This document shows, in pieces, positions 44,535 through 54,728 of a stretch of 64,000 nucleotides of DNA. The translations under genes were made by a program, and so were the position numbers. Source of the DNA: Nocardioidaceae bacterium (GTDB lineage Bacteria > Actinomycetota > Actinomycetes > Propionibacteriales > Nocardioidaceae). Within the stretch, counting starts at the first letter, position 1; each line of letters opens with the position of its first letter. The stretch covers positions 1-64,000 of the forward strand of contig JAQSWV010000001.1 in the NCBI GenBank assembly GCA_029266455.1, read 5' to 3'. The notes beneath the pieces were generated by a model. It saw only the letters and a list, made by a program, of their open reading frames with translations. It was not told the origin of the DNA and made no database searches.

Positions 44535-46325
44535 CTACGGTCCGTCGCCCGAGCCGGTGGTGATCGAGCACACGACCGCGCCCGCGGCGACCGAGGCACC
44601 GGTCTCCGCCTCGAGACCGGTGATCGTGCCGGCCTTGTGCGCCGCCAGCGGCTGCTCCATCTTCATCGCCTCGAGGACCACGACGAGATCGCCCTGGGCA
44701 ACCTCCTGACCCTCCTCGACGGCGACCTTGACGATCGTTCCCTGCATGGGCGAGGTGAGCGCGTCGCCACCAGCCCCGCCACTGCTGCCGCCCGCTCCTG
44801 ATCTCCGGGTCGGCCGGCGCGCGGCACGGGCTCCCGCGGTGGCGGCAGCGCCCAACCCGGCGGGCAGCACCACCTCGATCCGGCGTCCGCCGACCTCGAC
44901 GGTGACATGCTCGCGCTCGGCGGGCTCCGGCCCGGCTGCGGAGTCGGCCGCGTCGTAGGGCTCGATGGTGTTGTCCCACTCGCTCTCGATCCAGCGCGTG
45001 TGCACGGCGAGGTCGCCCTTCTCGGCGACGAAGGCCGGATCGTCGAGCACGGCGCGGTGGAAGGCGATGACCGTGGGCATCCCCTCGACGACGAACTCGG
45101 CCAGCGCCCGTCGGGACCGCTCGATCGCCTGCCGTCGGGTCGCCCCCCGCACCACCAGCTTCGCGATCAGCGAGTCGAACGCTCCCGGAACCGCTTCCCC
45201 CTGGTCGTAGCCGCCGTCGACCCGTACCCCGGGGCCCCCCGGAGCGTGCCACCTGGTGAGCGTCCCGGGTGCGGGGAGGAAGTTGCGACCGGCGTCCTCT
45301 GCATTGATGCGGAACTCGATGGCGTGACCACGTACCGCCGGGTCGTCGTAGCCGAGCTCCTCCCCGGCCGCTATCCGGAACATCTCCCGGACCAGGTCGA
45401 TGCCCGTGACCTCCTCGGAGACCGGGTGCTCGACCTGCAGCCGGGTGTTGACCTCGAGGAAGCTGATGGTGCCGTCCGCTCCGACGAGGAACTCGCACGT
45501 CCCGGCGCCGACGTAGCCCGCCTCGGCGAGGATCGCCTTGGAGCTGTCACGGACCGCCCGGTCCTGCTCGTCGGACAGGAACGGCGCCGGCGCCTCCTCG
45601 ACCAGCTTCTGGTGCCGGCGTTGCAGCGAGCAGTCGCGGGTCGAGATCACCACGACGTTCCCGTGCGTGTCCGCCAGACACTGTGTCTCGACGTGGCGCG
45701 GCCGGTCCAGGTAGCGCTCGACGAAGCACTCACCCCGGCCGAACGCCTGCGTCGCCTCGCGCACGGCCGAGTCGAACATCTCCTCGATCTCGTTCTCCTC
45801 GCGGGCGACCTTGAGGCCCCGGCCGCCCCCGCCGTACGCGGCCTTGATCGCGACCGGCAGGCCGTGCTCGGCCGCGAACTCCTTGACCTCGTCCACCCCG
45901 TCGACCGGCTCGGCGGTCCCGGGGACCAAGGGGGCACCGACCTTCTGCGCGATGTGGCGTGCCTGCACCTTGTCGCCGAGGGCGGTGATCGCCGCGGGCG
46001 GCGGACCGATCCAGATCAGCCCGGCATCGGTCACCGCACGCGCGAAGTCCGAGTTCTCGGACAGGAAGCCGTATCCGGGATGCACCGCGTCGGCGCCGCT
46101 TCGCTCGGCCACCGCGACGACCTTGTCGATCGAGAGGTAGGAGTCGCCCGGGTCTGCACCGTCCAGGGAGTAGGCCTCGTCGGCCAGCCGGACGAACAGC
46201 GCATCCCGGTCCGGGTCGGCGTAGACGGCCACGCTCCCGATGCCGGCGTCGCGGCACGCACGGATCACCCGGACCGCGATCTCGCCACGGTTGGCGACCA
46301 GCACCTTGGTCAGCGACTTCGCCAC
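44535..46325 (-). CDS. accA: Acyl-CoA carboxylase alpha subunit (biotin carboxylase plus BCCP), AccA3-like
   Basis: A 596-residue biotin carboxylase fused to a biotin carboxyl carrier domain. [20 protein letters not shown] starts the BC domain, [13 protein letters not shown] is the ATP-grasp loop, [19 protein letters not shown] is catalytic, and the biotin lysine is in [10 protein letters not shown] near the C-terminus. A Gly/Ser/Arg-rich linker sits around 490-520. Size and neighbours match AccA3, which serves several carboxylase complexes. AGGAGAGG precedes GTG 46325. AccD and AccE are encoded 5 kb away on the same strand. Confidence 0.95.
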   Translation of the reverse strand: MAKSLTKVLVANRGEIAVRVIRACRDAGIGSVAVYADPDRDALFVRLADEAYSLDGADPGDSYLSIDKVVAVAERSGADAVHPGYGFLSENSDFARAVTDAGLIWIGPPPAAITALGDKVQARHIAQKVGAPLVPGTAEPVDGVDEVKEFAAEHGLPVAIKAAYGGGGRGLKVAREENEIEEMFDSAVREATQAFGRGECFVERYLDRPRHVETQCLADTHGNVVVISTRDCSLQRRHQKLVEEAPAPFLSDEQDRAVRDSSKAILAEAGYVGAGTCEFLVGADGTISFLEVNTRLQVEHPVSEEVTGIDLVREMFRIAAGEELGYDDPAVRGHAIEFRINAEDAGRNFLPAPGTLTRWHAPGGPGVRVDGGYDQGEAVPGAFDSLIAKLVVRGATRRQAIERSRRALAEFVVEGMPTVIAFHRAVLDDPAFVAEKGDLAVHTRWIESEWDNTIEPYDAADSAAGPEPAEREHVTVEVGGRRIEVVLPAGLGAAATAGARAARRPTRRSGAGGSSGGAGGDALTSPMQGTIVKVAVEEGQEVAQGDLVVVLEAMKMEQPLAAHKAGTITGLEAETGASVAAGAVVCSITTGSGDGP

Positions 46326-46403
46326 AGGCCTCTCCTACGCGTCGGGACAGCGGGAGTCTAGGGCGCCGGCTCCGGAGCCTCGGGCGAGCGGCTCCTTCTG
46401 GCC

Positions 46404-46409
46404 TACCGT
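46404..46409 (+). promoter_or_regulatory. TACCGT -10 for the acyl-CoA dehydrogenase (leaderless)
   Basis: TACCGT ends 6 nt before ATG 46416, with GGGGCC between. It diverges from accA. Confidence 0.45.
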
Positions 46410-46415
46410 GGGGCC

Positions 46416-47585
46416 ATGACGTCGTTCACGCTATCCCGCGAGCACGAGGACTTCCGCGCCGTCGTCCGCGAGTTCGCAGCCGAGACGATCGCCCCGCAGG
46501 CCTCCGAGTGGGACCGCAAGCACGAGTTCCCGGTCGAGGCGGTCCGGGCCATGGGCGACCTGGGGCTGTTCGGCCTGACCGCACCCGAGGAGTACGGCGG
46601 CGCCGGCGGCGACTTCACCAGCCTGTGCGTCGCCATCGAGGAGATCGGCCGGGTCGACCAGTCGCTGGGCATCACGCTGGAGGCTGCGGTCGGGCTGGGG
46701 ATCAACCCCCTTCAGGTGTTCGGGACGCCGGAGCAGAAGGACCGTTGGCTGCCCGACCTCGTCGCCGGCCGGGCCCTTGCCGGCTTCGGGCTGACCGAGC
46801 CGGGATCAGGCTCGGATGCAGGAGGTCTGCACACGCGTGCGGAGCTGAGAGACGGCAGCTGGGTGGTCAACGGGGCCAAGCAGTTCATCACCAACTCCGG
46901 CAGCGACCTGACCTCGCTCGTCACGGTCGCCGCCCGCACCGGTGAGCGGCCCGACGGCCGTCCCGAGCTCTCCTCGATCGTCGTGCCGGCCGGCACCCCC
47001 GGCTTCGTCGCCGAGCCTGCGTACGACAAGCTCGGCTGGCACGCCTCCGACACCCACCCGCTGAGCCTGACCGACGTGCGGGTGCCGGAGGACCACCTGC
47101 TGGGCGTTCGGGGTCGCGGTCTCGCGCAGTTCCTGGCCACCCTCGACGACGGCCGGGTGGCGATCGCGGCGCTGGCCGTCGGCTGCATCCAGGCGTGCCT
47201 GGAGATGAGCACCCAGTACGCCGGCGAGCGGACCACCTTCGACGTGCCGATCGGCAGCAAGCAGGGCGTGGCGTTCGGGATCGCGGACCTCGCGGTGATG
47301 GCAGCCGGCGCACGTGCGCTCACCTACCAGGCGGCGGCGATCAAGGACGCCGGCGGTGCCGCGGCGGAGTTCAAGCAGGCAGCCGCCATCGCGAAGCTGT
47401 ACGCGACCGAGTCGGCGGTCACCGCGACCCGGGTGGCGACCCAGGTGTTCGGCGGGTACGGGTTCATGGAGGAGTACCCCGTCGCCCGCTTCTACCGCGA
47501 CGCCAAGGTGCTCGAGATCGGCGAGGGCACCAGCGAGGTGCAGCGCATGGTGATCGCGCGCGGCCTCGGCCTGCCGGTGGAGTGA
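46416..47585 (+). CDS. Acyl-CoA dehydrogenase (FadE25-like)
   Basis: A 389-residue FAD acyl-CoA dehydrogenase. GFGLTEPGSGSDAGGL and FITNSGSD are the FAD/substrate motifs; the catalytic Glu is in EIGEGTSEVQRMVIARGL, and the arginine-containing YRDAKVLEIGEG end is intact. FadE25-type enzymes act on short or branched acyl-CoAs. Its electrons would go to an ETF; the only ETF pair in view is 38 kb away. Gene order with maf, accD, accE, birA, purK and purE recalls the fadE25 block of mycobacteria. Confidence 0.93.
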   Translation: MTSFTLSREHEDFRAVVREFAAETIAPQASEWDRKHEFPVEAVRAMGDLGLFGLTAPEEYGGAGGDFTSLCVAIEEIGRVDQSLGITLEAAVGLGINPLQVFGTPEQKDRWLPDLVAGRALAGFGLTEPGSGSDAGGLHTRAELRDGSWVVNGAKQFITNSGSDLTSLVTVAARTGERPDGRPELSSIVVPAGTPGFVAEPAYDKLGWHASDTHPLSLTDVRVPEDHLLGVRGRGLAQFLATLDDGRVAIAALAVGCIQACLEMSTQYAGERTTFDVPIGSKQGVAFGIADLAVMAAGARALTYQAAAIKDAGGAAAEFKQAAAIAKLYATESAVTATRVATQVFGGYGFMEEYPVARFYRDAKVLEIGEGTSEVQRMVIARGLGLPVE

Positions 47586-47603
47586 GCCGCTGCTGCCCTG
47601 CCG

Positions 47604-48248
47604 TCAGCGGGAGCCCCGATGTGCCCACAGCGTGTGCCACACCGTGCCCAGGTCGGCGATCAGGTCCCGCAGCAGCGGGAGGCTGATGCCCACCACGTTG
47701 TGCGGGTCGCCCTCGACGCCGCGAACATACGCCCCGCCGAGCCCGTCCACGGTGAAGGCGCCCGCCACTGCGAGCGGCTCCCGGGACCGGACGTACGCCT
47801 CCACCTCGGCGTCGGACACGTCCGCGAAGTGCACGGTCGTGGAGGCCACCGCCTGACGCTCGTCCCCACCGGGCAGGAGCCGGACGCAGTGGCCGGTGTG
47901 GAGCACTCCGGTCCGCCCGCGCATGCGCCGCCACAGCACGACCGCCTCGTCAGCGTCGGCCGGCTTCCCGTACCTCGCGCCGTCGAGCTCGAGCAGCGAG
48001 TCGCAGCCCACCACCAGCGTGGGAGCTGGAGCGTGCAGCACCGCGGCCACCGCTGCGCACTTCGCGGCCGACAGGACCGCAGCGACTCTGGCCGGTGTCG
48101 CGTCGGCGAGCGTCGCGGCGACGGCGTCCTCGTCGATACCGGACGTGAGCACGGCCGGGTCGAGGCCGGCCGCCCGCAGGGTGGCCAGCCGTGCGGGCGA
48201 CCCCGACGCGAGCACCATGCGCACGGCGGACCGGTCCGGGGGCTGCAC
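47604..48248 (-). CDS. maf: Maf-family nucleotide pyrophosphatase
   Basis: A 214-residue Maf protein, a house-cleaning pyrophosphatase for (modified) dTTP/UTP. LASGSPARLATLRAAGL is the N-terminal motif and VVGCDSLLELDGARYGKP contains the conserved Asp and Lys-Pro segment; VDGLGGAYVRGVEGDPHNVVG is the C-terminal signature. GTG 48248 follows GACAAT by 7 nt; an internal ATG 33 nt downstream (MVLASGS) is a possible alternative start. It converges with the acyl-CoA dehydrogenase, 18 nt apart. Confidence 0.92.
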   Translation of the reverse strand: MQPPDRSAVRMVLASGSPARLATLRAAGLDPAVLTSGIDEDAVAATLADATPARVAAVLSAAKCAAVAAVLHAPAPTLVVGCDSLLELDGARYGKPADADEAVVLWRRMRGRTGVLHTGHCVRLLPGGDERQAVASTTVHFADVSDAEVEAYVRSREPLAVAGAFTVDGLGGAYVRGVEGDPHNVVGISLPLLRDLIADLGTVWHTLWAHRGSR

Positions 48249-48255
48249 GAGGTCG

Positions 48256-48261
48256 ATTGTC
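48256..48261 (-). promoter_or_regulatory. GACAAT -10 for maf (leaderless)
   Basis: On the minus strand GACAAT ends 7 nt before GTG 48248; no ribosome-binding site between. Confidence 0.4.
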
Positions 48262-48303
48262 GCCCAGGCGGCGGGATGCCACAGCGACCGCGCAGGAGGC
48301 GTG

Positions 48304-48969
48304 ATGACTGATGCCGGTTCGACCCGGCACGGCGCGGACTACCCGTTCGGCGCCGCCGCCGGCTCCGGCCTGCTGCGGGCGGACGGCAGCTGGGTGGACG
48401 TCGCGCCCGGCCAGGACTGGCCGGGGCGGATCCCGCTGGTGGCGGTCGGCAGCAATGCCGTCCCGGAGGTCCTGTACGCGAAGCTCGCCGCCGCCGTGGC
48501 CACGTGTCCCCTGGGCGACGTCCCGTTCGACCCGACGCCCGTGACCGGCCTCGGCGTCGCCCACTCGGCGCACGTCAGCCCCGGCGGGTACGTCCCCACC
48601 ACGCCGTTGGCAGACCGGGGAAGGACGCGTCGACTGGTCGTCTCATGGTTCTTCGCGGAGCAGCTCGCGGTGCTCGACCGTACCGAGCCCAACTACGTAC
48701 GCACCGCGCTGCCGGCGTCGGCGGGCGTGCCCGGTGCCCAGGTGTACGTGTCGCGGTGGGGAGTGCTCGCGCCGGGCGGCAGACCAGTGGCGCCCGCCAC
48801 CCAGGCCGAGGTCCACCGGGTCCTCGCCGGGGACGCCGAGCTGGGACGCCTGCTGCCGCTGGACGACCCGCAGGCTGCCGTGGCGGCCCTCCGCGCACCC
48901 GGCATGGCCGAGCAGGTGCGGAGCCGGCTGCAGGTGATCGGCTGGGTCCTGCCCACCGGGCTGGTCTGA
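48304..48969 (+). CDS. Unknown protein, possibly a distant gamma-glutamylcyclotransferase-fold member
   Basis: A 221-residue soluble protein with no signal peptide or membrane helix. I do not recognise a named family. It has VAVGSNAVPEVLYAKL about 50 residues in, then after about 80 residues EQLAVLDRTEPNYVR, a layout like the GSN loop and LD-x2-E-x3-Y-x-R catalytic strand of GGCT proteins (compare the true GGCT at 34469-34918). AGGAGG at 48294-48299 precedes ATG 48304. It sits between maf and the DUF222 gene. The fold suggestion is inference. Confidence 0.7.
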   Translation: MTDAGSTRHGADYPFGAAAGSGLLRADGSWVDVAPGQDWPGRIPLVAVGSNAVPEVLYAKLAAAVATCPLGDVPFDPTPVTGLGVAHSAHVSPGGYVPTTPLADRGRTRRLVVSWFFAEQLAVLDRTEPNYVRTALPASAGVPGAQVYVSRWGVLAPGGRPVAPATQAEVHRVLAGDAELGRLLPLDDPQAAVAALRAPGMAEQVRSRLQVIGWVLPTGLV

Positions 48970-49000
48970 GCCCCGTCACGGCGGGCCGCTGCAGCAGAGG

Positions 49001-49018
49001 GTGATTCCGCGGAATCAC
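49001..49018. promoter_or_regulatory. Perfect 18-bp palindrome upstream of the DUF222 gene
   Basis: GTGATTCCGCGGAATCAC reads identically on both strands. A weaker dyad CCACC-TGTC-GGTGG follows at 49028-49041. Without a loop it suits a dimeric DNA-binding protein better than a hairpin. It lies 63 nt before the ATG and 31 nt after the preceding stop codon. Confidence 0.6.
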
Positions 49019-49053
49019 GTCAGCGACCACCTGTCGGTGGCGACCAGTAGCTT

Positions 49054-49069
49054 TCGAACACCTGATCGA
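49054..49069. promoter_or_regulatory. LexA/SOS-box-like site ahead of the DUF222 gene
   Basis: TCGAACACCTGATCGA matches the actinobacterial SOS box TCGAAC-N4-GTTCGA at 11 of 12 half-site positions. It ends 12 nt before ATG 49082, where bound LexA would block initiation. Several 13E12/DUF222 genes of M. tuberculosis are known members of the LexA regulon, which supports the reading. Confidence 0.6.
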
Positions 49070-49081
49070 GAGGGGTCCCCC

Positions 49082-50482
49082 ATGGCCGACCGCACCGGTC
49101 TGCAGCTCACCGACGCCGAGCTCGAGTCCCAGCTCTGCACCTGGGCCGGACGGCTGGCGGCCGCCACCGCCGAGTTTCTCCGACTGCTGGCCGAGTTCGA
49201 CCGGCGGGAGGCCTGGGCGGGCCCCGGCATCCGCTCGTGCGCACACTGGCTGTCGTGGCGCTGCGGCATGGGGCTCCAGGCGGCTCGCGACCATGTGCGG
49301 GTGGCCCGCCGCCTGCAGCCGCTCCCGATCACGACGGACGCGTTCGCGGCCGGACGGCTCTCGTACACCAAGGTGCGGGCCATCTGTCGGGTGGCGACTC
49401 CCGCCACCGAGAACGACCTGGTCGACGTGGCGCTGTGCTCGACGGCGGCACAGGTGGAACGAGTGACCAGGACCTTGCCGACCATCACGCCGGAAACGGT
49501 CCCTGCGGCCGCCGGGCCTTCCCGGGAGCCGGCGCAGCCGCGGCTGCACTGGCAGACCGACAGCGAGACCGGCAGGACGCGCCTGTTCGGCTGGCTCGAG
49601 GCCGAGGACGCCGCCCTCGTCCTGTCCGTCTTGCGTGCGGCGGCCGACGAGCGCGCCAGGGTCGAGCCAGTGGGTGCGTCCGGGACGTCGCCAACCGATA
49701 GCTCGCGAACGGCCGTCGCAGGCTCCTTCGCCGCCGCCGTCGTGGTGGACGCGTTCACCGCGGCTGCGCAGGGGCTCGAGCACATCGCGACTGCGGCCGC
49801 CGCCGACGGCGCGGCCGTCCATCCTCCGCCTGTGCAGGTGGAGGTGCACGTCGATGCTGACCTGCTGACCCGGATGCGCAGCGAGGCCGACCGTGGCACG
49901 TCCCGCTGCCATGTGCAGGACGGCGCAGCGGTCCCGCTCGCCGTGGTCGAGCGCCTTGCCTGCGACGGCGCGGTCAGACTGACCACGCACGGCTCGGACG
50001 GGCGCACCCTCGACGTCGGCAGGCGCCGGCGCAGGCCGAGCTCGCGGCAGGCGCAGGCTCTCGTACGGCGTGATGGCGGATGCACCGTCCCGGGCTGTGA
50101 ACGGACACGCTTCCTCCACGCACATCACGTCGTCTTCTGGTCCCGAGGCGGCCCGACAGCGCTGGACAACCTCGTCATGCTCTGCGGTGACCACCACCGC
50201 GCGCTGCACGACGGCGTGTTCGCCATCGACGCGCTCGGCCGGCAGCGCTTCCGGTTCCGTGACGGCGCCGGCACAGCGATCACCTACGCGCCGCGTACCC
50301 GGGGTGCTGCCCGGGACCTGGCCGCGGACGTGTCCGCATACGCCGTGATCGACGGCGCGACACTGACCCCCGACTGGTACGGGGACCGGCTGACCCGGTA
50401 TGGGCTGGACGTGATCGCCGAGACCTACGTGCGCAACCGGGCCGCCGAAATGGCGGCTGACCCGTGGGCGAGGGCCGCCTGA
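49082..50482 (+). CDS. DUF222 / HNH endonuclease domain protein (13E12 repeat family)
   Basis: A 466-residue protein. The N-terminal DUF222 region (about 10-330) contains LSWRCGMGLQAARDHVRVAR and LSYTKVRAICRVA; the C-terminal HNH domain has GCTVPGCERTRFLHAHHV, WSRGGPTALDNLVMLCGDHH with the two Cys and HNH-type His residues. The family is abundant and variable in Actinobacteria, thought to be nucleases of selfish or stress-linked elements; function unproven. GAGAGGGG precedes ATG 49082. It interrupts a gene order otherwise like mycobacteria, suggesting insertion. Confidence 0.88.
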   Translation: MADRTGLQLTDAELESQLCTWAGRLAAATAEFLRLLAEFDRREAWAGPGIRSCAHWLSWRCGMGLQAARDHVRVARRLQPLPITTDAFAAGRLSYTKVRAICRVATPATENDLVDVALCSTAAQVERVTRTLPTITPETVPAAAGPSREPAQPRLHWQTDSETGRTRLFGWLEAEDAALVLSVLRAAADERARVEPVGASGTSPTDSSRTAVAGSFAAAVVVDAFTAAAQGLEHIATAAAADGAAVHPPPVQVEVHVDADLLTRMRSEADRGTSRCHVQDGAAVPLAVVERLACDGAVRLTTHGSDGRTLDVGRRRRRPSSRQAQALVRRDGGCTVPGCERTRFLHAHHVVFWSRGGPTALDNLVMLCGDHHRALHDGVFAIDALGRQRFRFRDGAGTAITYAPRTRGAARDLAADVSAYAVIDGATLTPDWYGDRLTRYGLDVIAETYVRNRAAEMAADPWARAA

Positions 50483-50508
50483 GCGGGCTCAGCGGCTTCC
50501 CGGCGCCG

Positions 50509-50747
50509 TCAGCCGGGCAGGGCCGAGCGGCGCCAACCATCCGGTCCCGGACGGTGAGTCCCCCGCACCGCCCGCGTCGGGTGGCCCCAGGCCGAGCGAG
50601 GACTGGCCGGCCGCACCGCCTGTGCGGCGACGGAGCGGGCAGCCACCACGGCGACCAGCGCCGCCAGCTCCTCGGCCGTCGGATCGCCGCGCACGACGCG
50701 GAGCAGTGGCCGCCGTGACCCCTTGCCGGACTCTCTCGCTCCCGGGC

Positions 50748-50751
<4 letters not shown>
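50509..50751 (-). CDS. accE: Acyl-CoA carboxylase epsilon subunit
   Basis: An 80-residue small subunit recognised by [20 protein letters not shown] and the C-terminal [12 protein letters not shown], both typical of AccE5/PccE. Its GTG overlaps the accD stop (GTGA). In Streptomyces and mycobacteria epsilon stabilises the alpha-beta carboxylase and raises activity. The middle (about 40-65) is low complexity, as usual. The 26-bp gap to the DUF222 stop shows nothing notable. Confidence 0.85.
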
Positions 50752-52358
<1,607 letters not shown>

Positions 52359-52366
52359 GAGGGGCG

Positions 52367-52388
52367 AGCCTAGCGAGCGTGGCAGGCT
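52367..52388. promoter_or_regulatory. Divergent leaderless -10 elements of accD and birA
   Basis: On the minus strand TAGGCT (52372-52367) ends 8 nt before accD GTG 52358. On the plus strand CAGGCT (52383-52388) ends 7 nt before birA GTG 52396. The start codons are only 37 bp apart, so binding of one polymerase would exclude the other. Confidence 0.45.
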
Positions 52389-52395
52389 CGACCGG

Positions 52396-53259
52396 GTGAG
52401 CACCGACGGCAAGGGCGGCATGCCGTACAGCGACCTCGACCGGCCACCGCTGGACGCGGCTGCGCTGCGCCGGTCGCTGGGCGCGGGCCGGCCCGGCTCC
52501 TGGTGGGCGGCGGCCGACGTGGTCGCCACGAGCGGGAGCACCAACGTCGATCTCGCCGAGCGCGCCCGGGCAGGCGCGGTCGCTGCCCGGTCGGGCGCGG
52601 CCGTTCTCGTCGCCGAGCACCAGACCGCGGGGCGCGGCCGCCGCGGCCGTGGCTGGCAGGCGCCTGCCCGGGCGGCGCTGACCCTGTCGGTGCTGGTGCG
52701 TCCGGAGGTGCCCGCGGAGCGCTGGTCCTGGCTGCCGCTGCTGGCGGGTGTGGCTGTTGCCGAGGCGGTGGAGCGCACGACCGGCGTCCAGGCCCGGCTG
52801 AAGTGGCCCAACGACGTGGTGGTCGACGACCGCAAGCTGGCCGGAGTGCTGCTCGAGCGCGTCGAGTCCCGGCCGGCGCCGGCGGCTGTCATCGGCGTCG
52901 GGCTCAATGTGTCTCTGCGGCGCGAGGAGCTCCCGGTGCCCACGGCGTCGTCCCTGCTGCTGGAGACCGGTGAGGCAGTCGACCGGCAGCCGCTCCTGCT
53001 CGCGGTGCTGCGAACGTTGGAGGCGCTCTACCTGGCCTGGTCGGAGACCGCCGGTGACCCCCGGGCCGGTCTGCACGCCTCGTACGTGCGGCGGTCCGCC
53101 ACCCTCGGCCGCTCGGTGCGTGTCGCCTTGCCGGACGGCAGCTCGCTGAGTGGCACCGCCGAGTCGGTCGACGGTGCCGGGAGACTGGTCATGGCCACCG
53201 GGGCGGGTCGGCGCACCATCGGCGCCGGCGACGTCGTGCACGTCCGACCGGTTGTCTGA
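52396..53259 (+). CDS. birA: Biotin-[acetyl-CoA-carboxylase] ligase
   Basis: A 287-residue biotin protein ligase. [16 protein letters not shown] is the biotinoyl-AMP loop, [20 protein letters not shown] the catalytic lysine region, and a C-terminal SH3-like domain (about 235-287) is present. No N-terminal helix-turn-helix, so it is not a repressor. It biotinylates AccA and pyruvate carboxylase encoded nearby. Divergent from accD. Confidence 0.95.
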   Translation: MSTDGKGGMPYSDLDRPPLDAAALRRSLGAGRPGSWWAAADVVATSGSTNVDLAERARAGAVAARSGAAVLVAEHQTAGRGRRGRGWQAPARAALTLSVLVRPEVPAERWSWLPLLAGVAVAEAVERTTGVQARLKWPNDVVVDDRKLAGVLLERVESRPAPAAVIGVGLNVSLRREELPVPTASSLLLETGEAVDRQPLLLAVLRTLEALYLAWSETAGDPRAGLHASYVRRSATLGRSVRVALPDGSSLSGTAESVDGAGRLVMATGAGRRTIGAGDVVHVRPVV

Positions 53260-53272
53260 GAGCATTTTCCTC

Positions 53273-53800
53273 ATGTCCGTGCCCAAGAAGCTGCTCGTCG
53301 AGGGCGAGGACGTCGTGCTGTCGATGCGCACGCACGCCAAGGCGCTGATACTGCCTGCCGTGGTGCTCATCGTCCTGGCCGCGATCGGCGGATTCCTCAC
53401 CGCGATCCTCGGCGACAGCTCCGCCGAGCGCTGGGTGGTCCTGGCCATCTGGGTGGCCATCGCGCTGGGGATGATCGTGTGGTCGGTCGCCCCGTTCGTG
53501 CGCTGGCTGACGACCGAGTACACGGTCACGACCAAACGCGTCATCTCCACCTCGGGTGTGTTCTCGCGTACGGGACGGGCCATCCCGCTGCACCGGGTCA
53601 ACGACGTGAGGTTCGAGAAGGGCCTGCTGGACCGGCTGCAGGGCTGCGGCACGCTGGTGATCAGCGACGCCAGTGAGCAGTCCGGCATGCGGCTGCGGGA
53701 CGTTCCCCGGATCGAGTGGGTGCACCGCCAGCTCACCGATCTGGTGTTCGGCACCGAGGACGGTGCCGACGACGACGGCACCCGCACCCCCGGGCGCTGA
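53273..53800 (+). CDS. PH-domain (bPH2) membrane protein
   Basis: A 175-residue protein with two membrane helices (about 22-43 and 50-70) followed by the bPH2 domain with TTEYTVTTKRVISTSGVFSR and IPLHRVNDVRFEKGLLDRL, as in YdbS/YdbT-like proteins. Function unknown. Start ATG 53273 follows GAGCAT by 7 nt with no ribosome-binding site. A similar membrane gene lies between birA and the GtrA gene in mycobacteria, from memory. Confidence 0.85.
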   Translation: MSVPKKLLVEGEDVVLSMRTHAKALILPAVVLIVLAAIGGFLTAILGDSSAERWVVLAIWVAIALGMIVWSVAPFVRWLTTEYTVTTKRVISTSGVFSRTGRAIPLHRVNDVRFEKGLLDRLQGCGTLVISDASEQSGMRLRDVPRIEWVHRQLTDLVFGTEDGADDDGTRTPGR

Positions 53801-53819
53801 CATCACCGACGAGACCCGG

Positions 53820-54728
53820 ATGGGGCGTCCCCGTCCTGCCGACGCGCTGACCAGCGCGGAGGTGGCCGAGGCCGCGGGCGTTCCTCTGGACGACGCCCGG
53901 CGGCTCTGGCGGGCACTGGGCTTCCCCGACGCCGGAGGCGACGCGGCGTTCACCCGGGCCGACATCGAGGCGCTCGCGCTGGTCGCCACGCTGGGGCGCG
54001 AGGGTGGCCTCGACCTCGACACCATCGTGCGGCTCACCCGTGGGCTCGGACGCACCATGTCGCGGCTGGCGGAGTGGCAGGTCTCGACGCTGGCCGGGCG
54101 GCGGGCCGATCTGGCCGACCAGGATCAGACGGTGGCGCCGGCCTTCGAGCGGCTGCTGGTGTACGCCTGGCGCCGCCACCTCGACTCGGCGACGAACCGC
54201 ATGCTCTCGCACGGCAGCGAGGACGTCGTAGCGGTCATCCAGACGGTGGGCTTCGCCGACCTGGTCGGCTTCACCTCGCTGTCCAACGGGCTGGACGAGG
54301 ACGACCTGGCCTGTCTGGTCGAGGCGTTCGAGACCCGCTGCAGCGACGTCGTCACGGCTGGTGGCGGCAGGGTGGTCAAGACGCTCGGCGACTCGGTGCT
54401 GTTCGCCGCGGACCAGCCGGCGACGGCCATCGAGATCGCCTTGGGTGTGGTGGAGAGCATCGGCTCAGAGCCCGACCTCCCCGACGTCCGTCTCGGTGTG
54501 GCGACCGGCCCGGTGATCCTGCGGCTCGGTGACGTGTACGGCGCGCCGGTCAACCTGGCCTCGCGGCTGACCAGCGTCGCCCGTCGCAACCGGGTCATCG
54601 CCGACGCGTCGACCGCCGACGCCCTCCCCGTCGGGGCGTTCGAGTCGCGCGCCCTGCCGGCGCGGCCGATCCGTGGCTTCGGGGATGTGGAGCCGATCGC
54701 GGTCCGGCGTCGGTGGGTGGCGCTGTGA
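53820..54728 (+). CDS. Class III adenylate/guanylate cyclase with N-terminal regulatory-like domain
   Basis: A 302-residue protein. The N-terminal 130 residues are helical and begin with a MerR/HTH-like segment (LTSAEVAEAAGVPLDDARRLWRAL). The cyclase domain (about 135-300) has metal Asp residues in GFADLVGFTSLS and LGDSVLF, the purine lysine in VVKTLGDS, an Asp at GDVYG, and Asn/Arg of VNLASRLTSVAR, so all catalytic residues are present and ATP is the likelier substrate. Layout resembles mycobacterial cyclases with autoinhibitory N-terminal domains. Its 3-prime end overlaps gtrA by 134 nt, antiparallel. Confidence 0.85.
   Translation: MGRPRPADALTSAEVAEAAGVPLDDARRLWRALGFPDAGGDAAFTRADIEALALVATLGREGGLDLDTIVRLTRGLGRTMSRLAEWQVSTLAGRRADLADQDQTVAPAFERLLVYAWRRHLDSATNRMLSHGSEDVVAVIQTVGFADLVGFTSLSNGLDEDDLACLVEAFETRCSDVVTAGGGRVVKTLGDSVLFAADQPATAIEIALGVVESIGSEPDLPDVRLGVATGPVILRLGDVYGAPVNLASRLTSVARRNRVIADASTADALPVGAFESRALPARPIRGFGDVEPIAVRRRWVAL

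Noticed and set aside
44525-44539. CGTAGGG-C-CCCTACG palindrome at the accA stop
   Set aside because: A 1-nt loop cannot form a hairpin, it includes the stop codon, and no regulatory position for a start is near; probably chance.
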